In this document: piece after piece, positions 46,734 to 58,893 of the stretch | How the letters are laid out: each line of letters begins with the position of its first letter | Position numbering within the stretch: position 1 is the first letter of the stretch | From: Siderastrea radians | Taxonomy: Eukaryota > Cnidaria > Anthozoa > Scleractinia > Rhizangiidae | Reading direction: 5' to 3' | Assembly: GCA_964017195.1 (NCBI GenBank) | Contig: OZ024888.1 | Span: 17,083,201-17,147,200 of the forward strand | Length of the DNA: 64,000 nt | Made by a program: the position numbers and the translations under genes | The notes under the pieces: model-generated | Databases searched by the model: none | Seen by the model: the letters and a program-made list of their open reading frames with translations, nothing else | Told to the model about the DNA's origin: nothing

Positions 46734-46919
46734 AGGAATCGTTCGATTTCGCCATTGCAGAGCAACGGTCAGTTTCTTCACGTTTTCTTGAAGAAAATAA
46801 TTTTAAAGTGACCCATAAAACGGTGAATATGGATCACTTACATTTGAAAAACGAAGTAAGTTAATAACAAATGACAAATTTTGAAAATAATGACTTTTGA
46901 TAGGCAAGATCAACTTAAG
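46734..46919 (+). mobile_element. Fragment of the CCATGG-array element family
   Basis: Matches copy 1 at about 24207-24395. It keeps an open frame with THKTVNMDHLHLKNE just before GTAAGT. The same segment and GTAAGT occur in copies 1 and 2, hinting at an exon of a larger family member. Confidence 0.6.
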
Positions 46920-48967
46920 AGGGGATGTCCACTAACATCGAGCGAGTGGTGGCACATGATGAAAAATAAAATCCCCTCAAAAAGAATTTAACACGTTTAC
47001 GCCACACATGTCCTGTAAACGCGCGAAATAAACGTGTATCATACCTTCTCGTAAACTTCACTCTGTTTGATTCGCACCCCAGAAGCATGGAATTTTGCTT
47101 TTGAAGTGTGTATGAAGTAATTGACTCCTGTTTTAGATCTGTGAATTAATTTTCAAGGTCATGGCGAGCTGCTGAAAATCACTAAAATTCGCTTGCTTTG
47201 AATTCTCAATTTGGCACAGTTTTTCAAGAGAAAGTTTCCCTCCCCGGTAAAACACCAAATCAATTGAAATTCAGAATTCTTGAAAGACGACATAACATTC
47301 TAAAATCAGGTTTAAAAATTAGTTTGGGGCTTTTTATTAGCGCCGAGTACAAACGCTCTCAAAATCCCGATAATCACAACATTAACCTGTCAACCAGTAC
47401 AAACAATAGTCTCGTGCCTCCGACCGAATAGCCGAGATCTTGGAATTTTTTCTTGTTTCCTTTGGTATTTGGATGAAAAGTACAGGATAAAAGTCATATC
47501 TAGCTCACCTTGAATAAGATTTTGTCTAAATGCCAGGTGTTGTCAAGTTTTAGGTGTACTGTCCAAGGGCCATCTTGACGCGTGGAATCGACCGTTATCT
47601 CCTGGTATCTCCAGATTGACTTTCAACTTAAATGAATAACGCCTCCGCCATCACATTCACATCCCTTAACGAACAGCACATAAATTTTTAAAATCTCTTA
47701 GTGTTCATTCCCTGAAGAAACTAAATAACTTTGCAGTGATCTCCACATTCATCTCAGAAACCGTACTGTTGTTATGGTCAGATTTAACTAAATTTGTCTG
47801 TCACGCAACGGGTTCTGGTCAAGTCACAGGATAGGTTTTGTTGATGGGATTGCAAAAATGGAAAAAAAAATTCGAAAGATTAGGACGTCTGACATAACTT
47901 AAGCTATGAAAGAAATTGTGCAAGATAGAAGGCGATATAAATAGTGATGGCGTTTGTTTCAGCAACTCGACCGGAATGACCGTTTCCCGTTTTCATCCCA
48001 GATGCCGGACTACCTCAACGTAAAAACAAACCGCAGAGATAGCTGAAATTTTCCCCATAATTTAAACTAAAGCATATCGAAGGTTAACAAAGAAAGCATT
48101 GATTTGTTTTTTACAAGTTCCCTGAAAATTTTAAGTTCACTTTTGTTTATAATCGTGAGTTTTTAATGCGTAGCACTTGGCTATAACTGTGTTTGTTTAC
48201 TCACATTCCGTTCTTCTGTTTGGCGTCATGTTACACTGCCGAAGTTATGCCTGAAATATCTTTCGACTAGTAAAATAGAGTGATACTACATATGACGGGA
48301 CTATTCACCACACAATTCTGACCTGTGCAAAAAAAAGTTGCAGATTACATAGATGTACATTTTGTGACGCTCTGGCGAGAGGAAAAAAATTTCACGTGTT
48401 CACTAGAAGCAGAAAGTATTAGCTTCCAATAGTCTAAAATAGCAAACATCGATATATATTTTTTATATCTTACTGCAGAGTTCGACTTTTCAAGACGCGA
48501 ATATTCCCTAGCGTGAATGCATTTTAGGATATTTTTCCCACAGCCTAATTAATTTCACGGTGAAGGATTTCAATATTATCTGCAAGCCATCAGTGTTGCG
48601 TCGAAGAACGCGTCGCGAGAAGCTGCCATTTGCGGAAATAATTTTCTTGTTGGAAATCAGGCGTGTGAGAATTTCAGGTGTGACATTATTGGAAACTAGA
48701 CAAAATGTCTTAAGGGAGGATCAGCTTTGAGTAAATGTTCAATAACTGATAATTTTTGTAAAAGAAAAACAGAAAAAAAAAAGAAGGAAAACGCCAGATT
48801 TAACTGACACAGTAGTTGTACAGCGCTTACTCTATTTTTCACCATTGAAAAAGGACAGGGTTCTTTGGAGTTCTCGCAGTCAGGACCCCTGTCCCCGAGT
48901 ACACTAGCCAATCAAACCATAATCTCCCTTGGCTGCGAATAGAGGTCACTTATTCTTCTCAGAAACT
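46920..48967. other. Stretch without recognised feature
   Basis: No convincing ORF, exon or structured repeat was seen. Confidence 0.4.
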
Positions 48968-49246
48968 ACAATTATGGCCATTAGACCTTGGGACACTTGG
49001 TAATATTTCAATGAAAATTAAGAAAATGTAATCTCCACTGTAATTAGAAGTCTTTTACAGGTTTTATGACTATCTCTGCCCCCCCCCCCCCCACCTCCCC
49101 AAACAATGTTGAAGATCAGTCACCAGCTTCAAATCCTAACTTCAACATTGTACAGGGGGGAGGGGGGCGAGGTAAGAGAATTTTTCAAATGACGCTAACG
49201 GGACGCCATTTGAGCAAAGTGTCCCAAGAATTATGGCCATAGTTGT
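48968..49246. mobile_element. 279-bp MITE, copy 1
   Basis: Ends ACAATTATGGCCAT and the inverse of ACAACTATGGCCAT, each followed by TTGGGACACTT-like sequence. It contains a C run and a matching G-rich run. It is nearly identical to 50556-50836. Confidence 0.65.
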
Positions 49247-50555
49247 CCGAATGAGATCGATGATGAAATTGGCCAGTGTAACTGCAAACCAACCAAACTC
49301 TGTGACTTATGTACAGTTTCAGTGGTAAACTGTGGTTGAGGGCGTTTTGCATTACAAATGGCACATGTGACACAAGAATAGTTGGGGGAGGGGTGGGTAA
49401 GTGTCATTCCAGCAAAATGTTGGTGGAACGGTTCTTGGTGTGTAAAATATAATACACTCCAGTGACTTTTCTCATTGAAGGACGAAGTTATCACACCAAA
49501 ACGATACCCTAATTACTGTTAAAAGAGAGAGAACGTACTTGCAACAAATGTAAGGCTTATTTTACGAAGTAATAGCATTGACTGAGCAAGCTTGAAAACG
49601 GATTTTTATTGTCCCAACAGCAAATCAATGAGGCTATAGGGTGCCCTTTTTACCCAAGTGACACAATTCACTCTGCATTTGAAAATATTTTCTTTCCGTT
49701 GAATGCTAATAAATCGCAGTTCCTCACCAGACACTTCGAACTGGAATTTAAGTCACGCGTATAATACGTCATGGTTAACGAGTAACGCCAACAGTACTCG
49801 GCAACAGTACTCAGCAACATTTTCTGCTTTTTCTCGTTCTAGAATAGAAAGAATCCCAGTAAAAGTGGTTCAAATGTATCACTCCTATTAGAATAATAGT
49901 TTAATCAGGTTTTCCATATCAATGATGCTCGTTTTGGTCGACTTTAGCACGGTACTCGGCATACTTGCACTAAAATAAACAAGAGAGGGAATATTTACTT
50001 CTTGTTTATAGGTGAGTACTGTTGATAAAATTCGATAGCTAGGGATCATTCGAGACTTTTCAATCTCAGTAAGTTGAAGAAACTATTGTTAACATATTGC
50101 CATAGAAAACAAAGGTAAACCTGAATAACCTGTGTTGTTACGCCTGACAATTTGTGTGAGTACTGTCGCTTTTTTAGCTGAGTACTGTTAACGCAGTGAT
50201 AACATAAACGTGTATGTTTCAACGCTCATATAGCGTTCCTCTGTTAAATCAGACTGTTTGTGAAAATAGCAATATTGCCTGTCATTGAACAACGCTTTTT
50301 TATATCAGTAAGGAAACAGAACCCTATAAACGCATATTTTAGCCCGAAAAGAAAATATGAAAAGATGTCATAAATACCACTTCCTGTATCTTCAATTAAT
50401 AGTCCGCAAAGTAATGCCGCATGTGATGATAAAATATACTAACTACCCAGGACTGTGGCTTGTTCGATCTATTTCCGAAACGAGACTGTCTATTTCTACT
50501 AGTCAAAGCTTATATTCTAAGCGACAAACGCTCTCTCTTTCAAACTGGTCTATAG
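49247..50555. other. Stretch between the twin MITEs
   Basis: No gene recognised. GTACTCGGCA- and CAACAGTACTC-like words recur around 49790-49820 and 49955-50030. Confidence 0.35.
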
Positions 50556-50836
50556 ACAATTATGGCCATTAGACCTTGGGACACTTGGTAATATTTCAAT
50601 GAAAATTAAGAAAATGTAATCTCCACTGTAATTAGAAGTCTTTTACAGGTTTTATGACTATCTCTGCCCCCCCCCCCCCTCCACCTACCCAAACAATGTT
50701 GAAGATCAGTCACCAGCTTCAAATCCTAACTTCAACATTGTACAGGGGGGAGGGGGGCGAGGTAAGAGAATTTTTCAAATGACGCTAACGGGACGCCATT
50801 TGAGCAAAGTGTCCCAAGAATTATGGCCATAGTTGT
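50556..50836. mobile_element. 279-bp MITE, copy 2
   Basis: Direct-oriented, almost identical copy of 48968-49246, differing mainly in C-run length. TAG occurs at both outer flanks. Confidence 0.65.
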
Positions 50837-52041
50837 AGTTGCAGGCGTTTGCGCCTCTTACAAGCGATATGAACGAGCAGTTGCTGTTCCAGTTGCAATA
50901 AAAGACTTTTCGGGTCACACTTGCAGTGTTGGAATCAGCCATATCCACTCAGAAGTTGAGCTTCGTTGATTTTCTTTTAGCACGTGCAATAGTATTCTAA
51001 TTAGTATTTTAAACATGGACCATTTGCCCAGCCCATCGCTCTTTTCTGGGAATAGCGCAGAGGGAACTAATCAACGTTGGTCATGTTGGGTTCTACCAGG
51101 GCTGTCTAAGTATGCCTCGAACGGGAAAGTGAGAAAAGCAGACCGTGCAATTTGGCAAGTCGCAGTCCAAAGCTATTTTGCAACACATCGGTGTCTTCCT
51201 TCCAGTGGGCTCTGGTAAATACAATTTTTTCTCATGCCCACTTTCGTGCATTCCTCGCTGTGATGGCATCCTCAGAGACCCAGGGGCGGCTTGTTGGGGC
51301 GACGGGATTTTAACGGGCGAAACTGGCTCACAGCTTTAGTTGGACCAAGTGAACGTTTGTTGGTTTTCGACCGAAAAAACGGATCAAAGAACGGGCTTGT
51401 CCGACCTGACTGGCTATGTGAATGTGAACGGAGACGAGGCAGTTAAGTCGAAGAGTGGTGGAGGAGAGGACGAAATTGGAAAGATTTGCTGATGTGGGAG
51501 AGGAGTGGCACATAGACGTCCTCGTGTGGCGACGATTTGGCAGGTTTCCTTTGGATCGTGAGGGTTCCATGTGTTTACCCGTTTTTATCGGAGCATCATG
51601 CACGACGAAGAAAACGCCTTTCGCTATATACCAAGTGAATTGCAATGGATGATGGGAAAATTGGGGAAGGGGGTTACCCCCACCCCTTTATTTTTATACC
51701 AAGTGAATGGCAAAGGATGATTAAAAAAGGGGGGAAGGGGGTACACCACCCCTTTATCACTCTTTTTTTTTTGGTAAGGTTCACGTGACCTGCTCGTCAT
51801 TGGTTTTCTAACCATGGCAAGTGATCCTTTCTCCTCTGTAAAGCCAAGGAACTCATCCTTCCCATTTCATTCTTCACTCAAGCAAGCAAGGATGCATAGC
51901 AAAAGTTGCCTCGTGTAACCAGGGCTTCGTATTTTTATGTAGTAGAACAATTTTTTCACTGAGTTGACTGACTTCAGTTTAAAAGTGTGCTATTTGAAAG
52001 AGAGAAAATATGCATTGCATTGAAGAATGATTTATGAAACT
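50837..52041. other. Stretch without a gene; contains a short tandem duplication
   Basis: About 51629-51692 and 51697-51760 are two diverged copies of a 65-bp unit (TATACCAAGTGAATGGCAA with G runs and CACCCCTTTA). No gene was supported. Confidence 0.45.
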
Positions 52042-52107
52042 AATGCACTGCCTCCCATTTTCACTGAATCCGTATTTACAAGTGCAGCCAAATGTACCAG
52101 CAGTAAT
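52042..52107 (-). pseudogene. EGF exon remnant (C-terminal half)
   Basis: Reads ITAGTFGCTCKYGFSENGRQC, the last part of an EGF domain, then ATTAGTTTC in place of a good donor. The N-terminal half is missing. Confidence 0.6.
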
Positions 52108-52742
52108 TTATCGATATCGGCTAAGGGGACCCGAATTTTTTTAAACCCCTTAATTAGTTTTTAAGGCTTCCTTCGGGCATTCGAGGAATTGCATAATAAA
52201 AATTAAAACTTCGCTCGCCAGCTTACTGGAGGTAAAATATCAGATCAACGCATTGACGACGTGAGCAAGTTTCTATTATATTACTGTCTTTATGGATAAC
52301 CCCATTAAGACTTAAGACGTTCATAAGATTTTTTTAATACAAGTTAAAGCCACAAAACTTCGTGACTTTTCCTAAATGTATCTGGGAACAATTTGGTATT
52401 AATAGCAAATCGTCGATCATCAAATATGACGTTAGTGTGAATAATATACACATATTATAACTTTTTTTGAGTTTACTTTTACGGTTTTTAGATCATTTTG
52501 ATTATTTTGATCCATTTTGCTGTCTTTCGGCGGTTTTGGAAAAAGAAATCAAGAAATCCAAAATGGCCGCCGTTTGAGAACTTGACGTAATGGTTACGTC
52601 ACTTGACGATATCAGTTTAGGCTGTTGGCCATATAGGAAACAATTTTAGACGCACTACGTTCCCTCAAAGTTTCATTGTCATAGCTTAGCTATTCTTATA
52701 GTTAACTGAATAGGTTAGGAAATAAAAAAAAAACCGTAGTGC

Positions 52743-52868
52743 CATTGCACTCCACGCCACCTCCAGTGTAACCAGGCCTGCAATTACATTCAAACGATCC
52801 AGGCTTATTTCCACAGTCTGCATTTGGGGAACAGTTATTCGCACCGGGTGAATTGCATTCATCCATAT
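52743..52868 (-). pseudogene. Paralogue B EGF exon with damaged splice sites
   Basis: The reading frame is open ([19 protein letters not shown], then [11 protein letters not shown]), but the acceptor dinucleotide is CG and the donor is GC. The flanks match the intron around the gene A 7.2-kb exon, so it is that exon's paralogue. Confidence 0.75.
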
Positions 52869-53212
52869 CGGTAAAAGGTCGAGTTGTGTACGTCAGTTTG
52901 TTTTGTTTTCATTTAAAACGTTTGTCGTAAAAGGAAAAGAAAAGGGGTTGGATACCACCTCCATTTTCAAGAGGCTTTCTGGCATCACTTGCCGTTTTCA
53001 GTTCCCGGTTGCTATCCCTTGAACACATTTTGGAAAACTGAGCAGCGCATTCTGGTTGAGCTTGATGCTAAGTGGCAGACCAAGACGACAGAAGACAGAT
53101 AATAGCATTCAGTTTCACTGGCGTCGCCTGGCAGCTAGTCTGGAAATTAAATCGTCTGCGCACGGTGATATAACGATACGTCATAGGAAGTAAAACTTCA
53201 ATTAAAACGTAC

Positions 53213-53338
53213 CATTGCAATCCACACCATTCCCATTGTATCCGGATTTGCAATTACATTCAAACGATCCAGGTTTATTAACACAGTCCACGTTTGACAA
53301 GCAGTTATTGGCACCAGGTGTATTGCATTCGTCTACAT
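53213..53338 (-). CDS. Paralogue B calcium-binding-type EGF exon
   Basis: 126-nt 1-1 exon encoding [19 protein letters not shown] and ending GYNGNGVDCNG. Cysteines and splice sites are intact. Confidence 0.78.
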
Positions 53339-53610
53339 CTGCAAAAGAGTCACTTGCATTTATCTGCTTTACTTGCTTACTTTACCGCAATTGGTTTCCG
53401 ACTATTTGAGCTGAATGATTTACGCGATAGAAAAGGATGAAATTTTGAATATTTAGTCTTGATATACATACCTGCAAATGTATTAATTGTCTTTATTTAG
53501 ATGGTTTAATATATCACATGGCACGATCACTACTTAAGGCTAAGAAAATTACACCTCTCTCACATTACAGCTAAAAAATGAAAACTGTGTAGTAGGTGTA
53601 AGAAACCTAC

Positions 53611-53736
53611 CATTGCAACTGACGCCATCTCCAGTGTAACCAATTTTACAATTGCATTCGAACGATCCAAGTTTATTTACACAATCTGTGTTTGACGAGC
53701 AGTTATTAGCACCGGGTGTATTGCAATCATCTACAT
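53611..53736 (-). CDS. Paralogue B calcium-binding-type EGF exon
   Basis: 126-nt 1-1 exon encoding [19 protein letters not shown] and VNKLGSFECNC, with complete cysteines and good splice sites. Confidence 0.78.
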
Positions 53737-54174
53737 CTGCAACAGAGTAAAATAAAAAGTTTTCGTTTAAACGAAACAGAGCGACAGATAATGGCATTCG
53801 CATAGTCTACTCACTAGGTCTTTGCCTCAGCCAAATTACGCCTGGCAGCTTTCTCAAAGTTTTTGTTTGTTTGTTTTGTTTTGTTCTCAATTAAAACCTG
53901 GGTCTTAAGAGGGGATCTGGATGCTAGCTTTATAAGCTTTCTGATGTTGTTGTTGCTGATTAAGAAGCTTTTTGGCATCACCTGCCAATATCAGTACCTG
54001 CCTACTATCTCCTGTGCACATTTTGAAAAAAAACGTTGGTGAGAGTCATACGTAACTTGAGGTCAAGCTACATGTTTGGAATGACAATTCATTTGTTGCA
54101 CCTTTCATTGGACCGTGTAAACATGCACCTCTATTGTTTTTGGGGCTAGCATTATTGTTCCGTTGTTTGTTTAA

Positions 54175-54726
54175 CCCCATTCAAACCTGGCCTTTTTGGG
54201 ACCGGGACGGGGGGATTCGCCCCCTACTTCTTAAACAAAACTCCGAGAATGTTAAATCTACGACTACGAAACTTAGAGGGCAGATAGTACGTCCAAAAAT
54301 GTTGCCTTTGAGCTTCGCAACATGAGCCGATGACGTCATATGACGCAAGAATTACGACAGGTTCTCAAATTGCGGCCATCCTTGATCCGCCATCTTGGAT
54401 TTCATGATTTTTCAGAACATTTGAAAACGCCAAAATTGACCAAAAAGTAATCAAAACCAATAAACGAATACGAAAATCACATTAAATAGCGAACTTGCTT
54501 AAGAAAGTTATAATTTGTGGTTGAAAAGGTGAAATTCAAAGTTCTGAAAAATAAGGCCTGTCAAACATTGGTTGTCATGGCACCGTCAAACTTGATGGAC
54601 AAGCACTTGCTACGCCAAATTAAGTTAAGTGGTTGGTGGCTTTAGTTTGCTTATTAAAAACAGTTATGAGCATCAAAAGTCAGTGCAGGCAGCCCCCCCT
54701 CCCCCCTCCTCGGTCTCAGAAGGGTT
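54175..54726. mobile_element. TTAA-type MITE family 2, copy in paralogue B
   Basis: The left end follows TTAA 54171-54174 and reads CCCCATTCAAACCTGG; the right end is decayed (CGGTCTCAGAAGGGTTCG). It is orthologous in position to 15179-16437 but lacks the nested element. Confidence 0.6.
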
Positions 54727-54825
54727 CGTTCCTCTCTCAGCCAATCCTCTGAGGCACTCTGAGAGGTGCATGGTCGCCCCGAAATTGGATTATTTTCTGT
54801 CACAAGACTTGTATCTTTTTCTCAC

Positions 54826-54940
54826 CTGTTAGACAGTCATCTCCGTAATAACCACGAGAACAGACATATCGGTATCCTTTGTCACCAAATCCTGCTTGAC
54901 AGGTTGAGTGACTCGCGCAAGGGCTGCTGAGACAGGGGTT
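54826..54940 (-). CDS. Paralogue B EGF exon following PAN
   Basis: 115 nt, phase 0 to 1, intact splice sites. YRYVCSRG replaces the gene A YRCVCPRG, so one EGF disulfide is lost. This favours decay or relaxed constraint. Confidence 0.7.
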
Positions 54941-55012
54941 CTGAAAAAAAATGTCAGGTGTCTGTGAATAACAATTGCAGTCATCTCGTTCAAAATAATA
55001 AATGATGCTTAC

Positions 55013-55269
55013 CTTGAATATTGGACTGTATGTAAAGCCACTCTTTGCCTCCAAGTCGTTTGAATGGGTTTGTAAGTGTATCTTGTCACTAAGTTCGCAC
55101 AGAAAAAAACCATGGTTAAGGGGACCGTAGTTGTAAGACACACAGTTTGGCTTCATATAGCAGTTTATCTTGCACATTTCTTCGTTGGGTACATGGAAAC
55201 TGCTGATGACGTGATTGTTTAAGGCCATATTTTCCAGTTGCTCTCTAAACTCAATATTTCGACAATCAT
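55013..55269 (-). CDS. Paralogue B PAN exon
   Basis: 257 nt with the same acceptor (CTAG) and donor (GTAAGC) as gene A exon 2. The protein differs by a few substitutions (MCKINCYMKPNC, LNHGFFLCEL). The frame is open. Confidence 0.75.
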
Positions 55270-55316
55270 CTAGGAGGAAATGAAAAGGAAAACACGGTTT
55301 TAAATAAAATGAATAA

Positions 55317-57201
55317 TATAAAGATTTAGCCAAGCCTAAAAGCGGAGCTCCACATCTCTCTTTTATGCTTACTGGCCCGTAAAATACATTGAATTTTAGT
55401 TGTACAGTTATTCGCCAAGAGGGCAAGGGAAAACATGCAGACCACTGAGGAAACTGTGAGTTGGCTTGTTTGTCTTCGAAGAGAAGACTTCAGCACGACT
55501 TTCACCGACAGCTCTTCTTGTAGTATTCTTTCGAAAGCTAGCTAATTAAGTTCAAGAAGAGTACTTGTAAAACTTCAATTGCTAAAAAAAAAAACCACTT
55601 AAGTTGCTCCCGGTAGCGACTCGACAGACTTTTCCCTGCAAATACACATTTCTCCCTGATTCCAATGCATCCCTCTGACTGTTTAATTCTGTTAACCATG
55701 AAACATTTCTCGAAATCTATTTTGCTAAAATAAACAATATTTTCCCGGCATCAAACCGTTTACTGACAAAAATTCTCCAAAAAATGTTTTCGGAAACTTT
55801 CAAGCACACGTATAATTATCAAGAGAAAATGGCACAAGTTTTTCAACCGCGAAGTTTTAATCGGGCGCTTTCAAGAATACACCCTGAACTAATTTTAGGA
55901 AGCTTTTAAAGTCTTATTTTGGACAAAATACATGTAGACTTAAACCGAGAAATGCTTTGCTTATAGTTACTTAAATAAAGATTGCATTTCGATCTGTAAC
56001 TAAAGACACACTGAAATGGCTTAGCGGTTTAACAAAAAACAAAACGAACACGAAAACATGCCACACTGAACTCACTCACTGAAACGGCGAGTCTAAGCTT
56101 AGTCGCTAAATTGGGACAGAAATGTCATTCACTTCAAGTGGAGAAACTGAAAAATATAACAATATAAGGAAGATATAATATTCCACAACTGAACAAAAAA
56201 CATAAGGAACTCTACACTAAGACTATAAACTTAAAAATGACGCCAGAGCGACTCTTCAGGTGTTGATACCAAATTACGAATTAGTCAAAACAACCCAATA
56301 TGCGTCGCCGAAGAAAAACAACCTACATTGAAAAAAACAACACAGACTCAGTCTAGAATAGTCACGATTTCCACTTTTCGAATAAAATACAGTAGAATTC
56401 CTCTAAGAAAAATATTGAAAATTGCGCACTAAAGTTCAAAAGGAAATTGAGCTTAATTACATTGTAAGCTTAAGCTTAAGTTAACTGAAGCCTAAATATC
56501 AGATTGCTCACTAATGAAAATCCCTTTAATGCATAAACACAGAAAAAGGACAAGAAACCTTCAAAAACATGAAATGTCATTCACATACGAAGCATTCGTT
56601 TGCCTAGGAAAGCAAACTGCATTCAATTTTCCCTTCGAGTGAAGTTACTCGCAAGCCGGCAAACGGGAACTACGAGCTATTTTTAAACAAGTTTTTAAAA
56701 CATTTCAAGAAAATTACCGTAATTTAATTACTAAACATGTAAAGTCGCTCAATTAAAAAATGTTTATAATGTAAATCCACACTCAAATCTGTAATTTACT
56801 TTACTACTGAACTGAAAGAAGGACTTGAAAATCTAAACGAAAGTATGTCCTCGAACAAGGATTTCTTGCCTTCAAGCTCTCCAGTATCTTCTATATGCGC
56901 CAGCGAGATTATAGCAATCCTTTTCCTTTTCATGATGAACTGCTACAAGTCTTCATTCCAAGAATGTATTACAATTATCGTATTGAAAGTAGAGCGTACG
57001 AGGAACCAGCCGCCATATTGTTTACTTCAGCTACAAGAAAAAATGGTATTCCACCTCCCCCCGGTCAGGCTGTCTTGGGACTCCCGTCACCCTCCCCCAG
57101 AGTCTGTACTGACGGACGGACGTACACTGACGTCAGAACCAAAATTTTTTGGATCAACGGGTTACCAAATTTTCTTATCTATGGTGCTCCGCGAGCTCCG
57201 C
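55317..57201. mobile_element. GCGGAGC-type DNA element in paralogue B intron 1
   Basis: 1885 bp with the same left end as the gene A MITE (AGATTTAGCCAAGCCTAAAAGCGGAGCTC) shortened to key blocks AGCGGAGC and GCTCCGC at the ends, with TAAAA-like flanks. The gene A intron (about 17020) shows the uninterrupted site. The interior has no recognised transposase; ORFs at 56845-57227 contain no domain I recognise. Confidence 0.6.
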
Positions 57202-57298
57202 TAAAATGTTCCAGACGGTCATTATGAGGACATGTCTACTTACGGAAACGACTAAAAACGAGGAGAAAAAGGGCATTACGTGTACGTTAGATTATCGC

Positions 57299-57310
57299 AT
57301 ATTATTATTA

Positions 57311-57361
<51 letters not shown>
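57299..57361. repeat. (ATT)n microsatellite in paralogue B intron 1
   Basis: Flanked on the left by GACATGTCTACTT and GTGTACGTTAG blocks shared with gene A at 17052-17140. Confidence 0.85.
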
Positions 57362-57362
<1 letters not shown>

Positions 57363-58480
57363 TTTTCAGTTATTTTAAATGACTGTATTTTTTCCCTTTA
57401 TATATACATGTTCATAAAGACGCTTAAGCCAAAACAAAACAAGAGCCACATTGGCTTTAAGATCGGGCAAAAAATGTATGATATGTTTATATTGCTACGA
57501 ATTAAAGTTGAACGAGAATAGATGGACTAGACTTCAAATATTTCCCCATCACTTCAGTTACGCTACAGAAAAAAACAAGTCGTCACGCAAGGTCAAGAAC
57601 CAAGTAACCGTTTACTGTTTGCATAAGTTTTCAGTCAGCACGAACACAAATTTACTGTAACATGCTGGTTTAATTGCCAAGTATTGACTTGTTTGCTCCT
57701 TTAGAACTAGTTTGAGACAGCGATGGCGTTCTAGATAAAGGTTGCTTATTTCTTTCCGCAATCGACCTCAAACTGAATAGTTAACGACTGACATATTTGG
57801 TGTCAAATTTTTCAAATTCATTGTATATTTTCAAACTGGAAGTTATTGAGATCTACTTGTTTTTGAGGCTGCTGAAGAGACAAGACTCTGAAGATTCGCC
57901 TGTATTTGCCTAATCTAAATACAAGCGCATCTGCTAAATTACACACACGTTGTTTAATTTCAGTAGCTTATAAGTCAAATGCCTTGCACTAATGTAGCAA
58001 AGAAAAAGGAAGTCACAAGTAGAAAACAGATAGCAGTTCAAAAAATGACCTATTCTTCCCCGCAATTATATGTCATCTCGTCGAAGAAAAGTTAAGTCCA
58101 TTGAATTCTTTGTACTTTTCTACACAATTTTCAATTTTGGCGAAGCAAAGCAAAACTGCCAAAAAAAATGCTTGCATTTGACTGTTGAATTATTCAACTT
58201 GGCGAAAGCAAGGGACTTCCCCGAATCGGCTTCTGTGTTTCAGTGATGTAATGTTTACGTACCAGGGCAAGTTAGGCGAATTCATGCCGGCTTCAAAGCT
58301 CGCTAGCACCTTCGTTCTTGCTTTCATCGAAAAGGTTTTTATGCCATTAAATCGCCAGTAATTTTCTACACCAACTATCATGAAAATTCTGGCGAATAAA
58401 CTCTAAACGAACGAAAATTACTGGCAAGTATTGTTTTGACCGAGCGAAGGTCTGGGGCAAGTGACCACCGGAAAAAAAAA
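57362..58480. other. Intron-side stretch of paralogue B, no signal exon found
   Basis: No homologue of the 103-nt signal exon was found here although the upstream block lies beyond it. AT-rich, no domain-bearing ORF. Confidence 0.45.
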
Positions 58481-58616
58481 ACGGGTATTACTAGACCCCG
58501 TCCTGACGGCGGGGTAAGAAATCACGGGAAAAAAATGGGTATTACTAGACCCCGTCCTTACGGCGGGGTAAAAAAAAAAAACGGGTATTACTAGACCCCG
58601 TCCTGACGGCGGGGTA
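58481..58616. repeat. Triplicate hairpin repeat
   Basis: Three copies (58481-58516, 58536-58570, 58581-58616) of a 36-bp unit GGGTATTACTAGACCCC then GTCCTGACGGCGGGGTA, separated by A runs. Each contains a CCCCGTC/GACGGCGGGG-type stem. Confidence 0.8.
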
Positions 58617-58893
58617 AAAAAACATCGAACCTTGTAACATTTACATGCATTGTCGCATGCTTTAAAAATAGCCTAACGGCTTCAAAACCTAATTGACATT
58701 TTTTTTGTTGCTCATGTTTGTTGTCGTTGTTGTGTTCTTTTGGGAGGGGGGGGGGGTGTTTTTAGTCCGGTTTTGTTGTTGTGCCCATAACAACCCAAAA
58801 ACAAAATTAAAAACACGGACAAAAGAAGATAAACAAACAACAAGAACAAGAAAACATAACATGCTGAGAAAATGTCAGTTGTAACAATAATTT

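Larger units (their letters stand above)
41047..55269 (-). pseudogene. Paralogue B: PAN-EGF gene copy, apparently decaying
   Basis: Exons recognised on the minus strand: 55269-55013 (PAN), 54940-54826 (EGF), 53736-53611, 53338-53213, 52868-52743 (splice sites damaged), 52107-42 (remnant), 43095-42973 and 41169-41047 (EGFs). Intact exons keep the same phases as gene A. Against function: no signal exon found below the upstream block at 58.9 kb, Cys-to-Tyr changes in two EGFs, an acceptor AG changed to CG, and no discoidin or lectin exon in the window. A shortened functional product from the intact exons cannot be excluded. Confidence 0.65.

Noticed and set aside
54800..55426. Single 208-codon ORF spanning PAN and EGF of paralogue B
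   Set aside because: It crosses a real intron (54941-55012) that happens to be open and extends into a transposon upstream of 55271; the two exons are better annotated separately.
58481..58616. CRISPR-like array
   Set aside because: Three units separated by A-rich sequence in a eukaryotic context with no unique spacers; it is a short tandem repeat.
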